The notes: generated from the sequence alone by a model not told the origin. A stretch of DNA of 5,795 nt from Candidatus Dormiibacterota bacterium (GCA_955651875.1 CATPAP010000072.1:1-5795); one strand, 5' to 3'. Positions 1-5,787 are shown, numbered from the stretch's first letter. Numbers and translations are program-made.

Positions 1-108
1 CACTGTGGGCAGGCAGCTTCCGAGTGCAGCTGGAGCGCGTCGGTGCGCTCCGCCAGGCTCCGTCAGCGTCCCCGTGACAGCGGTGGCCGGCCTGTTGCAC
101 GCCGCTGA
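1..108. other. Left-edge segment with no supportable gene; contains a GC hairpin
   Basis: This stretch lies downstream of the polyprenyl synthase stop codon. Several frames are open to the window edge on both strands, but none has a recognisable start with a ribosome site or a familiar protein sequence. A perfect 7-bp inverted repeat, GGAGCGC (32-38) and GCGCTCC (45-51) with a 6-nt loop, sits about 58 nt after the synthase stop. It could be a terminator lacking a U-tract or simply part of a neighbouring gene that begins beyond the window. Confidence 0.4.
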
Positions 109-1083
109 TCAGGTGCTTCGGTCGACAACGAAGTCGCACACCCGCGCCAGCGTCTCTCGCGCGGAGGTCGGCTCGAAGACAACGAGCTGCGCGCGGGCGC
201 GCTGCGCGAAGTCGTGGGCAAGGGCTTCGGTTCGCTCGATCGCCCCGGACCCGCGCACGAGCTCCACAACCCGTTCGTAGTCGCCATCGCCGAGGTGCAT
301 ACGGTCGAGCACCTCGCGAAGGGCTCGACCGTTGGTGGTGTCCTGGAGGGCGAGCATGAGAGGCAGTGTCACCGTCCCCTGGCGCAGGTCGGCGCCGACG
401 GGCTTGCCCAGCTGCGCTGCGGTTGCTGTGTAGTCGAGCAGGTCGTCGACGATCTGGAAGGCCATGCCGATGAGGTAGCCATACTGGCGCAGTGCCTCGG
501 CGCGCACCTCGTCGAGGCGCGCTACCACAGCTCCACCGTAGCAGCACGTCTCCACCAGCGCCGCCGTCTTGCGCGCGATCTTGCGATAGTAATCCTCGAG
601 GCTCTGATCGTAGTCACCACGACTGGTGAGCTGGAGCAGCTCCCCCATGCAGATGGTCATCATGGTGTTGCTGATGGCGCGGTCGATGCTGGGCTCGCCG
701 ATCGACGCGAGCAGGTTTGCTCCCTTGGCGAAGTAGTAGTCACCGATGATGATCGCGGGGTTGACGCCGGCCGTCTCGTGGATGGTCGTGATCCCGCGCC
801 GCGTGCGCGCATTGTCGATGAGGTCGTCGTGGACCAGGGTGGCGGTGTGGATGAACTCGATGCCCATCGCCAGGTTGAAGACGTGGTCTCTGTCGGGGGT
901 GCCCAGGCTGGCGCTGAGCAGCACCAGTGCGGGACGCAGTCGCTTGCCGCCGGCGCGCACGATGTGCTGCATGGCGTCCGCCATCGGTCCGAAGTCGGCG
1001 GCGACCGATTCCTCGAGCCGGCGCTCGAACTCCACGAGCTCGGACGCGATGGGCGTGAGCATCTCGTCGACGACGACGCTCAC
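109..1083 (-). CDS. Trans-polyprenyl diphosphate synthase (long-chain, likely for menaquinone)
   Basis: This 324-residue enzyme adds isopentenyl diphosphate units to an allylic primer to build an all-trans polyprenyl diphosphate in the cytoplasm. The family signatures are in order: GGKRLRP at 45-51, the first aspartate-rich motif DDLID at 86-90 followed by RTRRG, MGELLQL at 146-152, and the second motif DDLLD at 213-217 with a downstream GKPVGAD. Length matches full-size family members. The residues 4 and 5 before the first aspartate are Thr82 and Ala81, both small. In this family small residues there usually allow longer products than C15/C20, so a menaquinone-type heptaprenyl to nonaprenyl chain is inferred; exact chain length cannot be read. 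The start is GTG at 1083, overlapping the murI stop as GTGA, which suggests translational coupling. A purine-rich AGGGGTGG lies just upstream inside murI. Confidence 0.93.
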   Translation of the reverse strand: MSVVVDEMLTPIASELVEFERRLEESVAADFGPMADAMQHIVRAGGKRLRPALVLLSASLGTPDRDHVFNLAMGIEFIHTATLVHDDLIDNARTRRGITTIHETAGVNPAIIIGDYYFAKGANLLASIGEPSIDRAISNTMMTICMGELLQLTSRGDYDQSLEDYYRKIARKTAALVETCCYGGAVVARLDEVRAEALRQYGYLIGMAFQIVDDLLDYTATAAQLGKPVGADLRQGTVTLPLMLALQDTTNGRALREVLDRMHLGDGDYERVVELVRGSGAIERTEALAHDFAQRARAQLVVFEPTSARETLARVCDFVVDRST

Positions 1084-1934
1084 CGCGCCACCCCTGTGGC
1101 AGCGGCATCCCAGAGGCCGACCACGGTGGGCTCGGGGAGATGGTCGCCGAAGAGCAGCTCGGCGGTCTCGCTGAAGCGACGCGGCGCCGCGGTGACCAGC
1201 AGCTCGGGTGGCAGCGCTGCAGTGCCTGACGCGCCGATGCGGTTGACTACGAGGATGCGCGCCACGCGTGTGGCCGTGGTCTGGGCGCTGTCGACGACGG
1301 TCAGCGGCCGGCCGTCGAGCACGCGATCGATGGTGGGGCGCAGCAGCGGATAGTGGGTGCAGCCGAGGACAAGCGTGTCCGCGCCCCAGCCGGCGATCTC
1401 GTCGAGCACGGTGGCCAGTATCGCCGCAGCATGCGGGCTCTCCGCCGCCCCAGCCTCCACGATGTCGACGAGTTCGGGGACGGCCACGCCGAGCACGCCA
1501 ACGCCGGGATTGGCCTCCTTGATGGCGTGGACGTACTCCTGGCTGGCCCGTGTCCCCTCTGTGCTGATGACCGCGATCCGTCCGTTCGCCGTCGCTTCCA
1601 CGGCAGCCTGGGCGCCGGGGGCGATGACCCCGACGATGGGAACGTCGAAGCGCTCCCTGGCGGCGTTGAGCGCGGCCGCGGACGCGGTGTTGCAGGCGAG
1701 CACCACCAGCTTGGTGTCGAGGCCGATGAGGTGGTCGATGATCCGCAGCGCGAACTCGCGCACCTCGTGCTGGTAGCGCGGACCGTAGGGGAAGTGGGCG
1801 AGGTCGGCGAGGTAGATGAGCCGCTCAGCCGGCAGGCGGGCATGCAGCTGCTGGAGCACGGTGAGACCGCCGACGCCGGAGTCGAAGACCCCGATCGGCC
1901 GGGTGTCGCTCATCGGGGCGAGGATACCAGCCAC
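1080..1934 (-). CDS. murI: Glutamate racemase MurI
   Basis: MurI interconverts L- and D-glutamate without a cofactor, supplying the D-glutamate of the peptidoglycan stem peptide. The 284-residue product has the family hallmarks: FDSGVGGLTV near the N-terminus (17-26), PYGPR at 49-53, the first catalytic cysteine in ACNTASA (Cys81) and the second in GCTHYPLL (Cys192), the two-base mechanism pair. I chose the GTG at 1934 because a GGGAGG ribosome site lies 8 nt upstream (1948-1943). The in-frame ATG at 1913, which would give the more usual MSDTRPIGVFDSG start, has no ribosome site, so the protein probably carries seven extra N-terminal residues. It starts 41 nt after the hydrolase stop and overlaps the polyprenyl synthase by 4 nt, so it is probably the middle gene of a three-gene operon. 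Confidence 0.95.
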   Translation of the reverse strand: MAGILAPMSDTRPIGVFDSGVGGLTVLQQLHARLPAERLIYLADLAHFPYGPRYQHEVREFALRIIDHLIGLDTKLVVLACNTASAAALNAARERFDVPIVGVIAPGAQAAVEATANGRIAVISTEGTRASQEYVHAIKEANPGVGVLGVAVPELVDIVEAGAAESPHAAAILATVLDEIAGWGADTLVLGCTHYPLLRPTIDRVLDGRPLTVVDSAQTTATRVARILVVNRIGASGTAALPPELLVTAAPRRFSETAELLFGDHLPEPTVVGLWDAAATGVAR

Positions 1935-1942
1935 CGTGCGGG

Positions 1943-1948
1943 CCTCCC
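1943..1948 (-). promoter_or_regulatory. Ribosome binding site deciding the murI start
   Basis: On the minus strand the bases read GGGAGG, 8 nt before the GTG at 1934. The alternative ATG at 1913 is preceded by a pyrimidine-rich stretch with no Shine-Dalgarno match, so this site favours the longer form of MurI. Confidence 0.7.
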
Positions 1949-1975
1949 GTTAGGGACAGGCGTGGCGCGAACCCG

Positions 1976-3034
1976 TCACCGAGGTGATATCGCCGCTGCC
2001 GCATCACGGCGCTCGACCGGCGCCGCGCCGCGAAGGTCCAGGAGCCGCTCGCGTATCCTGTCGCCCACCCCGGGTGCGTTCATGATGGTGATGTGGCCGT
2101 ACGGGTAGTCCCAGAGGTCGGCACCCCATGCTTGCGCCAGGTCGGCGATGGGCTGTGGACCGACGATGATGTCGAGCTCAGGCCGAATGAAGGTGATGTT
2201 CTCCGGCGGGGTGAGCGGCACCAGATTGCGTGGGACGAGCGGAGCGAGGGCAGCGTCGAGCATGGCCCGCGCAGCGATCCGGTCCTCTCCCCAGGCGCCG
2301 CCACTCGTGGCGGTGAGCCCGAGACGGCGGGCCAGGTTGCGCGGCATGTTGTCCAAGAACGTGGCCGGTGGGTCGCAGAGCGGGGCGACGGCGACCACCG
2401 AGTCGAGCCTCACCTGCGCCGCGAGCAGGCATGCAACCAGGCCGCCGAGGCTCACGCCCATGACCGCCACCGCCGGGGTGATCTCCGCGCGCACCCATGC
2501 CACCAGCGCCGCGGCGTCCTCCACCGACTGCCGCACCGTCCCCAGGATTCGCGCGGGGTCTGTGCCGAAGAAGCCGTCACCGCTGCTGTGACCGCGGACA
2601 CGGCGGCGAAGATGGAAAGGGAGGTCGAGCCGCACCGAGTGAGCGCCGCGCGCACGGAGGGTGCGAGCCTGCAGCGCGTCCCAGAACGGCATGGGCACCG
2701 CGTACCCGTGCAGGATGAGCACCATGGGGGCTCCGTCGCGCAGCCGAGGCCTGAGGTGCGCCGTCGCGATCAGCTTGCGCGCGCCGGGGTGGTCGCCGGG
2801 GCCGTCACTGGGGGCCTCGAGGCGCAGCTCGCGACTGCGGCGGTGTTCCCACCGTGCCACGCTGGCCACAGCGGCGGGACGATGGACGCGACTCGCCTCC
2901 CAGAAATCCCGCGGCGATACCGGGTCGCGGGCCGGCGATCCGGCCGTTTCGTAGCGGAGGGCGCCGAGACGCCAGAGCACGGCCGAATCGATACCCAGGT
3001 GAGCACGGTCGCGACGTCGGGACGGCTGGGCCAC
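1976..3034 (-). CDS. Alpha/beta hydrolase of unknown substrate (ABHD18-like)
   Basis: This 352-residue protein has a full alpha/beta-hydrolase catalytic set. A strand ending in VLILHGYAVP (105-114) gives the oxyanion HG turn, the nucleophile elbow is GVSLGG (Ser195), the probable acid is Asp288 in PELDIIVG, and the catalytic histidine is His314 in YPYGHITIM. A conserved-looking LPFHLRRR at 138-145 follows the second strand and resembles the uncharacterised ABHD18/DUF2048-like group; that subfamily call is from memory. The first 100 residues are a non-catalytic extension with a charged, Arg-rich start. There is no signal peptide or membrane segment, so a cytoplasmic enzyme is expected, perhaps an esterase or amidase. 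The GTG start at 3034 is fixed by an AGGAGG site 5 nt upstream. It is the first gene of the leftward cluster with murI; no functional link to cell-wall synthesis is shown. Confidence 0.85.
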   Translation of the reverse strand: MAQPSRRRDRAHLGIDSAVLWRLGALRYETAGSPARDPVSPRDFWEASRVHRPAAVASVARWEHRRSRELRLEAPSDGPGDHPGARKLIATAHLRPRLRDGAPMVLILHGYAVPMPFWDALQARTLRARGAHSVRLDLPFHLRRRVRGHSSGDGFFGTDPARILGTVRQSVEDAAALVAWVRAEITPAVAVMGVSLGGLVACLLAAQVRLDSVVAVAPLCDPPATFLDNMPRNLARRLGLTATSGGAWGEDRIAARAMLDAALAPLVPRNLVPLTPPENITFIRPELDIIVGPQPIADLAQAWGADLWDYPYGHITIMNAPGVGDRIRERLLDLRGAAPVERRDAAAAISPR

Positions 3035-3039
3035 GCGCT

Positions 3040-3045
3040 CCTCCT
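3040..3045 (-). promoter_or_regulatory. Ribosome binding site of the alpha/beta hydrolase
   Basis: The minus strand reads AGGAGG, followed by 5 nt and the GTG at 3034. It is a near-perfect Shine-Dalgarno match and supports this non-ATG start. Confidence 0.75.
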
Positions 3046-3067
3046 GATCCTAGGCGATGGGGAGGTC

Positions 3068-3073
3068 AGCGTA
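3068..3073 (-). promoter_or_regulatory. Candidate -10 box for the hydrolase-murI-polyprenyl synthase unit
   Basis: The minus strand reads GGTACGCTGA, containing TACGCT, a TANNNT -10 match that would place the transcript start near 3061 and leave a leader of about 27 nt. No good -35 is visible at 16-18 nt spacing, so the call rests on the hexamer, its position and its likeness to the box before the UAA tRNA. Confidence 0.35.
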
Positions 3074-3089
3074 CCGCCGTGGCGTGAAC

Positions 3090-3138
3090 GGTGCGCCGGC
3101 GATTGACAGCCGCACCCGCGGTCGTCAAGGTGCGCCGG
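3090..3138. repeat. 10-bp direct repeat GGTGCGCCGG in the mscL promoter region
   Basis: GGTGCGCCGG occurs at 3090-3099 and again at 3129-3138, 39 bp apart start to start. The first copy lies just upstream of the mscL -35 hexamer and the second overlaps the -10 and predicted start point. This is the arrangement of an operator pair, but a chance repeat in GC-rich DNA is possible. Confidence 0.35.
3103..3131 (+). promoter_or_regulatory. Promoter for mscL
   Basis: A perfect -35 hexamer TTGACA (3103-3108) is followed after exactly 17 bp by CAAGGT (3126-3131), which matches the A and final T of a -10 box. Transcription would begin near 3138, giving a leader of about 39 nt before the mscL GTG. The -35 is one of the few perfect consensus elements in this GC-rich window. 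The -10 is only moderate. Confidence 0.5.
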
Positions 3139-3153
3139 TGCCGAGCCGGCACC
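3137..3153 (+). other. Hairpin at the 5' end of the mscL transcript
   Basis: GGTGCCG (3137-3143) and CGGCACC (3147-3153) form a perfect 7-bp stem with an AGC loop. It sits at the predicted transcript start and ends 10 nt before the ribosome site, so it would be a 5'-terminal stem-loop in the mRNA. It could stabilise the message, or its DNA form could bind a regulator. Confidence 0.4.
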
Positions 3154-3163
3154 ACCAACGCAA

Positions 3164-3169
3164 GGGAGG
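3164..3169 (+). promoter_or_regulatory. Ribosome binding site deciding the mscL start
   Basis: GGGAGG (within AAGGGAGG) lies 7 nt before the GTG at 3177 but only 1 nt before the in-frame GTG at 3171. The spacing therefore selects 3177, giving the N-terminus MKGFKEF usual for MscL. Confidence 0.75.
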
Positions 3170-3176
3170 CGTGGCC

Positions 3177-3581
3177 GTGAAGGGTTTCAAGGAGTTCATG
3201 CTGCGGGGTAACGTCGTCGGCCTGGCGGTGGCGTTCGTCATCGGCGGCGCCTTCGGCCTACTCGTCCAGGGCTTGGTCAAGGACTTCATCACCCCGCTCC
3301 TCGCAGTCGCCGGCAACGGGGGTGACTTCTCGAACTACACGTTCACCGTTGGGCACGGCACCTTCCGGTACGGCGACTTCGTCGATCTCGTCCTCGCGTT
3401 CCTCCTCGTCGCCATCGCGATCTACTTCGTCCTGGTTCTGCCGATGCAGAGGCTCGAGGCCCGCCGGGCCAGCCCGGCCGCCGAGTCGGCCACGCGTCAA
3501 TGCCCCGAATGCCTCAGCAACATTCCCGTCGCCGCGCGGCGCTGTGCCTTCTGCACGTCCCCGGTGGACACGGCAGCATGA
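3177..3581 (+). CDS. mscL: Large-conductance mechanosensitive channel MscL with a four-cysteine tail
   Basis: MscL is a homopentameric inner-membrane pore that opens under membrane tension and releases solutes during hypo-osmotic shock. The 134-residue product begins with the amphipathic KGFKEFMLRGNVVGLAVAF segment typical of the family. The first membrane helix spans about 14-42, a short glycine-rich external loop (about 46-66) follows, and the second helix spans about 68-90. Instead of the helical C-terminal bundle of the E. coli protein, the cytoplasmic tail carries CPEC (109-112) and CAFC (123-126), a C-x2-C-x10-C-x2-C layout that looks like a small zinc ribbon. I recall similar tails in other actinobacterial MscL proteins, so it is probably lineage-typical. 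The gene has its own promoter, divergent from the hydrolase cluster, and ends 30 nt from the convergent tRNA gene. Confidence 0.94.
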   Translation: MKGFKEFMLRGNVVGLAVAFVIGGAFGLLVQGLVKDFITPLLAVAGNGGDFSNYTFTVGHGTFRYGDFVDLVLAFLLVAIAIYFVLVLPMQRLEARRASPAAESATRQCPECLSNIPVAARRCAFCTSPVDTAA

Positions 3582-3611
3582 CTGAGGTGCGGCCGTCGAT
3601 TGGCGGCGCGC

Positions 3612-3686
3612 TGCCCCCGGTCGGGTTCGAACCGACACCGTAGCCGGGTTTAAGCCGGCCGCCTCTGCCAGTTGGGCCACGGGGGC
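3612..3686 (-). tRNA. tRNA with anticodon UAA (Leu-type, short variable region)
   Basis: The minus strand folds into a full cloverleaf of 75 nt including the discriminator. The acceptor stem GCCCCCG/CGGGGGC is perfect (3686-3680 with 3619-3613). The D-arm has a 3-bp stem and the loop AACTGGCAGA usual in leucine tRNAs. The anticodon stem GCCGG/CCGGC encloses CTTAAAC, giving anticodon UAA (3652-3650), which reads UUA. The T-arm GTCGG/CCGAC has loop TTCGAAC. The discriminator is A (3612) and CCA is not encoded. U8-A14, the A15-U48 Levitt pair and G18G19 are all present, features known to matter for bacterial leucyl-tRNA synthetase. The variable region is only TACGGT (6 nt), whereas bacterial tRNA-Leu is normally class II with a long arm. 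Structure suggests a functional gene; leucine identity is inferred. Confidence 0.88.
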
Positions 3687-3692
3687 AACCTG

Positions 3693-3698
3693 AGCGTA
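3693..3698 (-). promoter_or_regulatory. Candidate -10 box of the UAA tRNA gene
   Basis: The minus strand reads GGTACGCTCA; TACGCT ends 6 nt before the mature tRNA 5' end, so transcription could start at or within a base of tRNA position 1. The -35 at 17 bp spacing is GCGGCA (3721-3716), matching only three consensus positions. The box lies upstream of the convergently transcribed protease gene start, which argues against extending that gene leftward. Confidence 0.45.
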
Positions 3699-3746
3699 CC
3701 CGCCCGCGACGACGTTGCCGCACGGCTGCGTAGACTCACCGAGCAG

Positions 3747-4319
3747 ATGTTCGGCCGTCGCAGCCCCCCCGACTCCACCTACCTGCGTAGCCAGGCCAAG
3801 AGCGGTCTCCCTGTGGCGCCGGACGTGGTCGCGCGCGGGTTGGTGATGAGCGTCCTCGAAGCCGGGGAGGACGCGCGTGAGCGACGCCGTCTCGGGCAGC
3901 TGCTGGTGGACACGCTCGACGATCTCGCAGGACTGCCGGCGTGTGCGGTGGTCGTGGCCGACCGTCCGCAGGTCCACCAGCACGACGGTCGCCGCTTGCA
4001 GAGCAAGACGTACGGCTACTACAGGTGCCGCTTCGCCGGCGGCGCCGTGACCGAGGCGCGCATCCGCATCTACCACCGCACGGCGGTGCGCCAGCTGGTG
4101 ATCTCGCCCAAGGTCTTCCTCAACACCCTGCTCCACGAGTGGGTGCACCACTACGACTTTGCGGGGCTGCTGCTCGCTCGTTCGCCGCACACGGCGGGCT
4201 TCTACGCGCGCCTGCGCGCACTGGCCGACGCGCTGGATGTCGGCTTCGTCCTCCCGCCGGAGCCCGACGACGCGCGCCTCGCGAGCACCGCGTCAGCGGC
4301 CGACGTCAGGGTCGCCTGA
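3747..4319 (+). CDS. SprT-like HExxH metalloprotease-family protein, uncharacterised
   Basis: This is a cytoplasmic-looking protein of 190 residues with the core of a zinc metallopeptidase. The motif HEWVHHYD (130-137) supplies HExxH ligands His130 and His134 and the catalytic Glu131. A third ligand is probably His148 in SPHTAGFYARL, which matches the SprT-type pattern of a helix beginning His-x-x-Gly/x-Phe after the HExxH helix. A strand-like segment ARIRIYHR...LVIS (104-120) precedes the active-site helix, as in minigluzincins. No signal peptide, membrane segment or zinc ribbon is visible. The substrate is unknown; SprT relatives include DNA-protein crosslink proteases, but that role is not shown here. 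The start is uncertain. ATG 3747 is the first standard start outside the tRNA gene, with only a weak GAG upstream; a TTG at 3672 lies inside the tRNA. The gene ends 3 bases before the convergent amidohydrolase stop. Confidence 0.78.
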   Translation: MFGRRSPPDSTYLRSQAKSGLPVAPDVVARGLVMSVLEAGEDARERRRLGQLLVDTLDDLAGLPACAVVVADRPQVHQHDGRRLQSKTYGYYRCRFAGGAVTEARIRIYHRTAVRQLVISPKVFLNTLLHEWVHHYDFAGLLLARSPHTAGFYARLRALADALDVGFVLPPEPDDARLASTASAADVRVA

Positions 4320-4322
4320 GGC

Positions 4323-5585
4323 TCAGAATCCCGCTGGCACCGCCGCCTCGCGGCGGTCGCGGACGATCTCGCCGCCACGAACCACAAGCCGGATCCGGTC
4401 GACATCCGCCAGCATCGAGATGTCGGCGAGGGGATCGCCCTGGACTGCGATGAGGTCGGCGACCTTGCCCGCTTCGAGTGTGCCCACGACGGCGTCCAGG
4501 CCGAGCAGCCTGCTGGGGACGGAGGTCGCCGCGCAGATCGCCTGCATCGCCGACATGCCGTTGGCGACCATGAGCCCGAACTCACCGCCGTTGGTGCCGT
4601 GGTCTCCGACGCCGACGTCCGTCCCGACGGCCACGTTGACGCCGGCCTCGACGGCGGCCCTGAACGACTCGGCGTGGAGTCCGGCGATGCGGTGCGCCTT
4701 GGCGACCATCTCGGCTGGAAAGGATTGTGGACGGGCGGCGGCGATCGCGACGACGTCGAGAGGCGCCTTGAGGGTGGGCACCAGGTAGGCATCCTTCTCG
4801 CGCAGGAGCGCGATGCCCTCCTCGTCGAGAAGGCAGCCGTGCTCGATGCTGCGCACCCCGGCGACGAGCGCGTTCTTGATGCCCTGGGCCGACATGGCGT
4901 GGGCGAGCACGTGTTTGCCATGCACGCTGGCCTCGTACACCGCCGTCGCAATCTCCTCGACGGTGAACTGCGGCGTGTCGGGAAGGTCACCCGCGGAGAG
5001 CACGCCGCCGCTGGTGCAGAGCTTGATGTTGTCGGCGCCGGCGCGAAGCACCTCGCGCACCTTATGGCGCATTTCGTCGACGCCGTCGACGACGCCGGTG
5101 GGGATGTCGAGGCCACTGTCGATGCGCAGCTCGCTGCCGCACGGGAGGTAGGAGTCGGCGTGGCCGCCGGTCTGGCTGAGGATCTGCACCGAGAGGCGCA
5201 GCCGCGGCACTGGAAAGAAGCCTCTCTCCCCCGCCAGTCGTACCCCGACGGGCGTGCCACCGGCGTCGCGGACGGTGGTGAAGCCAGCGTCGAGAGTGCT
5301 GCGGCAGTTCGGCACCGCCCACAACAGGGTGAGCGAGCGCGGCGTGAACATCATGTCGCTGAAGTTCATACCGGCCTTCATGGCGAGGTGGACGTGCATG
5401 TCCATCAGGCCGGGGAGCAGGGTGAGGTCGTCTCCCTCGATGACCTCGGCGTCCGCTGGCACGGAGACGCGGCTACGAGGCCCCACCTCGAGGAGGCTGC
5501 CGCCCTCCCACACCGCGACCGCGTCGGCCACGGCGTCGCGGCCAGTCCCGTCGATGAGCCTGTCGGCGATCACGGCGACTGTCAT
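4323..5585 (-). CDS. Metal-dependent amidohydrolase (imidazolonepropionase/prolidase-like)
   Basis: This 420-residue enzyme belongs to the amidohydrolase superfamily group annotated as imidazolonepropionase-related or Xaa-Pro dipeptidase-like. The small N-terminal beta sandwich runs to about residue 57, then LPGLMDMHVHL gives metal ligands His64 and His66. Lys188 in IKLCTSGG is the expected carboxylated bridging lysine, His229 (LAHAMS) and His249 (IEHG) are further ligands, and Asp323 (GTD) is the catalytic acid/base. TGGHAD at 139-144 matches a conserved loop of the prolidase-like members. The C-terminus closes the sandwich with GTLEAGKVADLIAVQGDPL. All key residues are present, so an active cytoplasmic hydrolase is likely, cleaving a cyclic amide, acyl-proline or dipeptide; the substrate cannot be read. 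The ATG at 5585 has a GGAGAG site 7 nt upstream. It follows a tRNA-Cys gene and is convergent with the SprT-like gene. Confidence 0.92.
   Translation of the reverse strand: MTVAVIADRLIDGTGRDAVADAVAVWEGGSLLEVGPRSRVSVPADAEVIEGDDLTLLPGLMDMHVHLAMKAGMNFSDMMFTPRSLTLLWAVPNCRSTLDAGFTTVRDAGGTPVGVRLAGERGFFPVPRLRLSVQILSQTGGHADSYLPCGSELRIDSGLDIPTGVVDGVDEMRHKVREVLRAGADNIKLCTSGGVLSAGDLPDTPQFTVEEIATAVYEASVHGKHVLAHAMSAQGIKNALVAGVRSIEHGCLLDEEGIALLREKDAYLVPTLKAPLDVVAIAAARPQSFPAEMVAKAHRIAGLHAESFRAAVEAGVNVAVGTDVGVGDHGTNGGEFGLMVANGMSAMQAICAATSVPSRLLGLDAVVGTLEAGKVADLIAVQGDPLADISMLADVDRIRLVVRGGEIVRDRREAAVPAGF
4339..4357 (+). terminator. Possible hairpin terminator for the SprT-like gene, inside the amidohydrolase 3' end
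   Basis: ACCGCCGC (4339-4346) and GCGGCGGT (4350-4357) form a perfect 8-bp stem with a CTC loop, 20 nt after the SprT-like stop codon. There is no U-tract. Because the intergenic space is only 3 bp, termination of the rightward gene would have to occur in the antisense of the amidohydrolase C-terminal codons (around residues 410-415). The palindrome may also be a by-product of Arg/Ala codons. Confidence 0.3.
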
Positions 5586-5591
5586 GCGCGG

Positions 5592-5597
5592 CTCTCC
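5592..5597 (-). promoter_or_regulatory. Ribosome binding site of the amidohydrolase
   Basis: The minus strand reads GGAGAG within CCGGAGAGCC, 6 nt before the ATG at 5585. It supports that start. The 90 nt between the tRNA-Cys gene and this start show no convincing promoter or terminator. Confidence 0.6.
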
Positions 5598-5675
5598 GGG
5601 TCATCGACCTGCGTGCGAGCGACAGTGTGCCGCACCGGCGCGTGCCTCCGCCCGAGACGCCACGTGGGGGCGGCG

Positions 5676-5746
<71 letters not shown>

Positions 5747-5787
5747 GTGTATGGGGTTTCTCGCCGTAATGATCCGTCGTACCCTTG

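Noticed and set aside
1..90. Possible N-terminus of a leftward gene starting at a GTG near 91
   Set aside because: The frame is open to the edge but lacks a ribosome site and the roughly 30 residues look like random GC-rich coding.
214..1353. Long rightward open frame of 379 codons opposite the polyprenyl synthase and murI
   Set aside because: It is the antisense of two clear enzymes; its protein is low-complexity in His, Val and Glu with no known domain, as expected for a mirror frame in GC-rich DNA.
1353..3106. Two rightward open frames (1353-2108 and 2093-3106) opposite murI and the hydrolase
   Set aside because: Both are antisense shadows of recognised genes, with composition typical of mirror frames and no family motifs.
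3612..3686. tRNA gene as an integration site of a mobile element
   Set aside because: No integrase, no duplicated tRNA end and no composition change are visible around either tRNA.
3672..3746. Longer SprT-like protein starting at TTG 3672
   Set aside because: The TTG lies inside the tRNA gene, has no ribosome site, and the extension would cover the tRNA promoter box; a rare start such as CTG 3690 cannot be fully excluded.
3258..4190. Leftward open frame of 310 codons crossing mscL, the UAA tRNA and the SprT-like gene
   Set aside because: It would read through a tRNA gene and the antisense of two recognised proteins; no domain is visible.
4202..5260. Leftward open frame of 352 codons rich in Ser, Arg and Pro
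   Set aside because: It is an alternative frame inside the amidohydrolase gene, which has all catalytic residues in its own frame.
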